NCBI GenBank assembly: GCA_914767715.1
Contig: OU612066.1
Location: 28,246,283 to 28,310,282 of the forward strand
From: Membranipora membranacea
Taxonomy: Eukaryota; Bryozoa; Gymnolaemata; Cheilostomatida; Membraniporidae
Length of the DNA stretch: 64,000 bases
Reading direction: 5' to 3'
Shown: positions 62,601 to 64,000 of the stretch, in pieces
Position numbering within the stretch: position 1 is the first letter of the stretch
How the letters are laid out: every line of letters starts with the position of its first letter
The notes under the pieces: model-generated
What the model saw: the letters and a program-made list of their open reading frames with translations, nothing else
What the model was told of the DNA's origin: nothing
Database searches by the model: none
Position numbers and translations under genes: made by a program

Positions 62601-62824
62601 ACCATGTCTGGCCAGAGTTTTCACACCAGTTTCTACAGCATCCGATTCCAGCCATTTGCATCCATCTGCCTCAAAATCCAGTATATGTCTGACTCCAACA
62701 AGAATCCTGTCATACTTCTCCTGTATATCTGATAGTGTGTCGCTCAGCTGATCAGTAAAATAAATCTCTCTCATAGAAGAGGGTAACACTTTGCAGAAGT
62801 AGTCGAGGATCCCGAGGTCATAAT
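56603..62824 (-). CDS. Amidohydrolase_2 family protein (COG3618-like lactonase), C-terminal part
   Basis: Exons recognised on minus: 62824-62578, 57506-57390, 57217-57145, 56797-56603. They encode YDRILVGVRHIL, TLARHGLSFDLLLR, VKFVVDHIAKPYVKD, WCKISGLVTEAD, then EDRVMFGSDWPVCRL and a tail ending FYGLQI. These are the conserved blocks of the metal-dependent hydrolase family that includes bacterial L-rhamnonolactonase- and L-fuconolactonase-like enzymes: a His in VDHIAKP and the Asp of GSDWPVC are the usual catalytic positions. The N-terminal exons with the HxH motif are not visible and should lie beyond the right edge. Between FDLLLR and VKFVVDH a short family segment (about 16-20 residues, usually before FP..KFVLDH) is absent; the phases join without it, but I could not find an exon for it in the 5-kb intron, which houses the retroelement. 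The substrate is unknown. Confidence 0.85.
56880..57000. mobile_element. Degenerate member of the GATCAAG foldback family
   Basis: Contains CGGAGTTGTCCTATGCC, CACCAGTAGA and GGGCAAACTTTATCAAACGTGATC followed by TA. It resembles the copies at 48865 and 54206 but is heavily mutated and no longer forms a full hairpin. It lies in the amidohydrolase intron between the last two exons. Confidence 0.5.
57764..57840 (-). repeat. tRNA-derived SINE-like segment
   Basis: On the minus strand: GGTAGCTCAGTTGGTTAGAG (A box and D arm), then GTGGGTTCGAATCCCAC (a perfect T arm). The acceptor stem and anticodon stem do not pair, so a working tRNA is unlikely; about 150 further bases next to it (57600-57764) may be the SINE body. 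Confidence 0.6.
58004..58223 (+). repeat. Putative 5' LTR of the retroelement
   Basis: Runs from TGTAGTGACTAC to TTCTTACA, the TG..CA form of LTRs, just before the primer-site-like motif. It has an AATAAA at 58180 and an internal tandem repeat around ACTACTTTGGAGTTG (about 58014 and 58050). It rests on position and form alone because no second copy is visible. Confidence 0.6.
58354..61266 (+). CDS. Retroelement gag-pol polyprotein (gag, protease, RT, RNase H)
   Basis: 970 residues in one open frame. Two zinc knuckles lie near 230-265 (CPRCNLTHKPREC, CRKCDGMNHYARCC). An aspartic protease motif DSGSECN is near 340. RT covers about 450-640, with KIRLCIDMRRAN, FSKLDMRMGFHQ and LADDI in place of the usual YxDD box. 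RNase H starts near 773 (YTDASPVGLGA). The frame stops shortly after the linker that precedes integrase. It is uninterrupted until then, so decay is confined to the 3' part. It is not a host gene. Confidence 0.93.
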   Translation: MFTIYCCINPNWQMDTRGPSHFTPDGDASTVSVNWDAWLEEFEAFADSKGLFNLAGEDNANMRAQRKALLLYHAGPRVREIHSTLDQTQRDQYTEMVAVLQGHFHIAPNITYQRHMFRQCIQKETETISQYCARLRKLATHCDYGDAQAVNNQIRDQIVEGCTADKLREKLLEEGNALTLQILLTRSATHEAVVQRSREMNNASAINRVASGSTARKPSFTQETEGANVCPRCNLTHKPRECPAYGKQCRKCDGMNHYARCCQNKAKQNGQGANAGYYRSRRANNVNVGDHQQASPETVNNNSESPEFVFNSYHVPLVCNSNSLDRVNVYVGGVSARFIIDSGSECNVMSRDTYERLRASKFIIKRFISGGPKILPYTAKEPIQPVGRVWCDLQLHNNTAVLEDVAFTVIPNKGESLLGNETGKQLGVIRIINRVGLDDYEARYPRLFSEVLGKSKNEIKLTIRDDIAPVAQPFRRVPLLLRDKLAAHLDELIAHDIIEKVEGHSGSSWVSPAVIIPKKEPGKIRLCIDMRRANEAIVRHQHPVPTVDEMLYDMNGAQYFSKLDMRMGFHQFVLHPESRDITTFSTHLGLYRYKRLMFGINAAPEIYQKEVAKIIQGLPGVANLADDIIVHAKTREEHDRRLGEVFSRLEQANMTLNKKKCEIGVQQLEFLGHLLSYKGIDPHGCKVKAVKDAAVPKTVGELKSFLGLTSYMSKFIPHYSHTTDVLRRLSAGKNSREAICLSDKEIVAFNQLKADLCNHDTLTHFDTSCETLLYTDASPVGLGAILVQIQNGEPKVVSYGSRALSDVEKRYMQTEKEALGIVWACERFHHYLFGCRFKVVSDCEPLESIYGNKTKRTSLRIERWQLRLQSYDFEIVRVKSSDNIADPLSRLLCSKKATEHLVERENVELYVRSVVEDNVPSAITPRYIEEVSYMDEEIKALKQAIRANSFDNVDIPAVYRAIKNELCVIG
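61289..62083 (+). pseudogene. Retroelement integrase C-terminal remnant
   Basis: Begins in the block that normally follows the integrase core (TWLFTYRNTPHSITGKSPAE, MLFGR) and carries the C-terminal GPY/F-like module (ITVKSRAGRLYKRNISHVRP). The H2C2 finger and DDE catalytic core are missing, and this frame differs from that of gag-pol, so it is not a functional integrase. After about 61700 similarity fades. The annotated first Met is arbitrary. Confidence 0.85.
62084..62577. other. Intron between the retroelement and an amidohydrolase exon
   Basis: No LTR, tRNA-like sequence or missing amidohydrolase segment was recognised here. The sequence TGATAAAGAAAAAACGGAAATG near 62240 is purine-rich and could be a remnant of a polypurine tract, but no LTR follows. 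Confidence 0.4.
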
Positions 62825-64000
62825 CTGTGTTAAAAGTTGTACACCCTGTTATCTAAGGGTGAAATTCCACAAAACCCCCCTTGTGATTCCTGTTCTGAGA
62901 TTGAATTGCAAAAATACGACACTTCTACTCAATTATGTATGAACTCAACTTTTACACTCTTAACATGGATTTTGACCCCAGAAGCACCACAAAGAAGCTG
63001 CCACACAACCAAATGTGTGCTTATAGAATTCTGTATAGCTCAAAACTAATAAAATGAGGCTGCAATCTCAGCATTGTCACCTAATGAGCAAATAATTTGC
63101 ACAAACTTATCGCCAAAATTAGTGTATGAAATTATTTATCTACCGCAACAGGTGGCGTAGTTACCGTCTTACCAATGAGTATTTATAATCTTTGGTCTTA
63201 CTAGTGTAAATTGTACACGTCATAAGCTGGTGTGCAGATTTCATGCCCTGATCTTGAAGATCAGTTTGTGCAAATTATTTGCCCATTGCCAATTAATTAT
63301 CTTGGAGCTATGCAGAATTCAATGAGCACAAATTTGCATGAGTGGCAACAGTAGTTTAATGACTTGTGACATGTGTCAGGGAGTAGGCCTATTGGACATT
63401 TGGCCCATATATCCTGCTTGTGTGTTACTACCATTTACATCATTATCACACCATTACATCATATGGGCACGGTTATATCAGTATTTTGATTTGAAAGATA
63501 TAGCCATAGAGTTATTATATACTCTAGAGTGGACAATGTGTACAAAAATAGCATCAGTTTTTGTCCTACTTAATTATTGTGAAATCCATGACGCGTCGCA
63601 ATCTGGTTGTGCATGGCCAGTGCCTGTATCATATAATTTATCATTGAGAATTTAGGAATTGGGTATGAAAATTCAAGTTTTAGAGCACTTAAAGCCATTA
63701 TTTCGGAAAAATTTTCATGGCATACTATGTGGAACACTTGTAGGTATTTTCACTTGCAGCCATTGGAAAAATTTTCTATGTTTTCCCATGAAAATAAGCC
63801 AAAGCCCCAACCACAAACACATCATTGTGATGAAAATTAATTACCGGGCTAGCTTGTTTTTTCTACTGCCGCTTGCCAGCCATATAAGCTGTGTCCTGTC
63901 TCTCTTACTCATATGTTACACATGTACACATGTTACATTGCTTACCCATTATTTTTAAAAGCTTGTATGCTGCTGACAAGCAACGCCTGTGTAAAATTTT
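62825..64000. other. Right-edge region, presumed intron of the amidohydrolase gene
   Basis: I searched the minus strand for the family N-terminus (a DAHxHxW-type block) and saw none. Several open frames on the plus strand up to about 105 codons have no similarity I recognise. Repeated GCAAATAATTTG-like strings (about 63090 and 63275) form a loose inverted pair. Confidence 0.4.

Noticed and set aside
63338-63958. Two plus-strand open frames near the right edge (105 and 99 codons)
   Set aside because: No recognised similarity; hydrophobic residues are what T-rich non-coding DNA would give.

Overview
This is nuclear DNA from an animal, most likely an invertebrate. All protein-coding genes are split by introns of about 100 bases to several kb with GT..AG borders. 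The proteins are metazoan (SARA/endofin, TM2D2, RBBP6, a TMC channel). The non-coding space is AT-rich and full of foldback/MITE-like elements, tRNA-derived repeats and microsatellites. I cannot name the phylum from the sequence alone. Nothing looks bacterial; there is no operon, rRNA gene or CRISPR array.

Layout: five host genes alternate in strand. (1) Minus strand, 1947-16798: a SARA/endofin (ZFYVE9/16) homologue with 15 coding exons and a 1025-residue disordered exon; its last C-terminal exon(s) lie beyond the left edge. (2) Plus strand, 18680-21673: TM2D2, five exons, head-to-head with SARA. (3) Minus strand, 22874-35727: RBBP6, 23 exons, 1523 residues, with DWNN, zinc knuckle, RING and a long RS/KSR tail; it is tail-to-tail with TM2D2. 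(4) Plus strand, 37836-56043: a TMC-family membrane channel, 21 exons, 974 residues, head-to-head with RBBP6. (5) Minus strand, 56603-62824: the C-terminal half of an amidohydrolase_2 (COG3618-like) gene, tail-to-tail with TMC; its N-terminal exons lie beyond the right edge. Exon joins were made by eye from splice sites, codon phase and remembered family sequence; the complete chains of SARA (as far as visible), TM2D2, RBBP6 and TMC all sum to a multiple of three.

Mobile DNA: a Ty3/gypsy-type LTR retroelement (58004-about 62083) sits in an intron of the amidohydrolase gene. It has a 5' LTR, gag zinc knuckles, protease, RT and RNase H, but its integrase core is deleted, its integrase tail is out of frame and no 3' LTR is seen. 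There is a 680-bp near-perfect foldback element flanked by TTAA (8504-9185). At least four copies of a TA-flanked foldback MITE share a GATCAAGTTTGATC-type end. Two copies of another MITE share the end ACCCTACTGACCTTA, one carrying a nested tRNA-like insertion. Several tRNA-derived (SINE-like) repeats and many smaller hairpins are also present.

The genes do not form one pathway. SARA acts on endosomes in TGF-beta/Smad signalling, RBBP6 in mRNA 3'-end processing and ubiquitination, TMC in mechanosensory or ion transport, TM2D2 is a small membrane protein linked to Notch/gamma-secretase biology in flies, and the amidohydrolase is metabolic. I found no convincing new multi-gene system; the most notable material is in the mobile elements, the micro-exons, the gene-specific protein extensions and a possible missing exon next to the retroelement.
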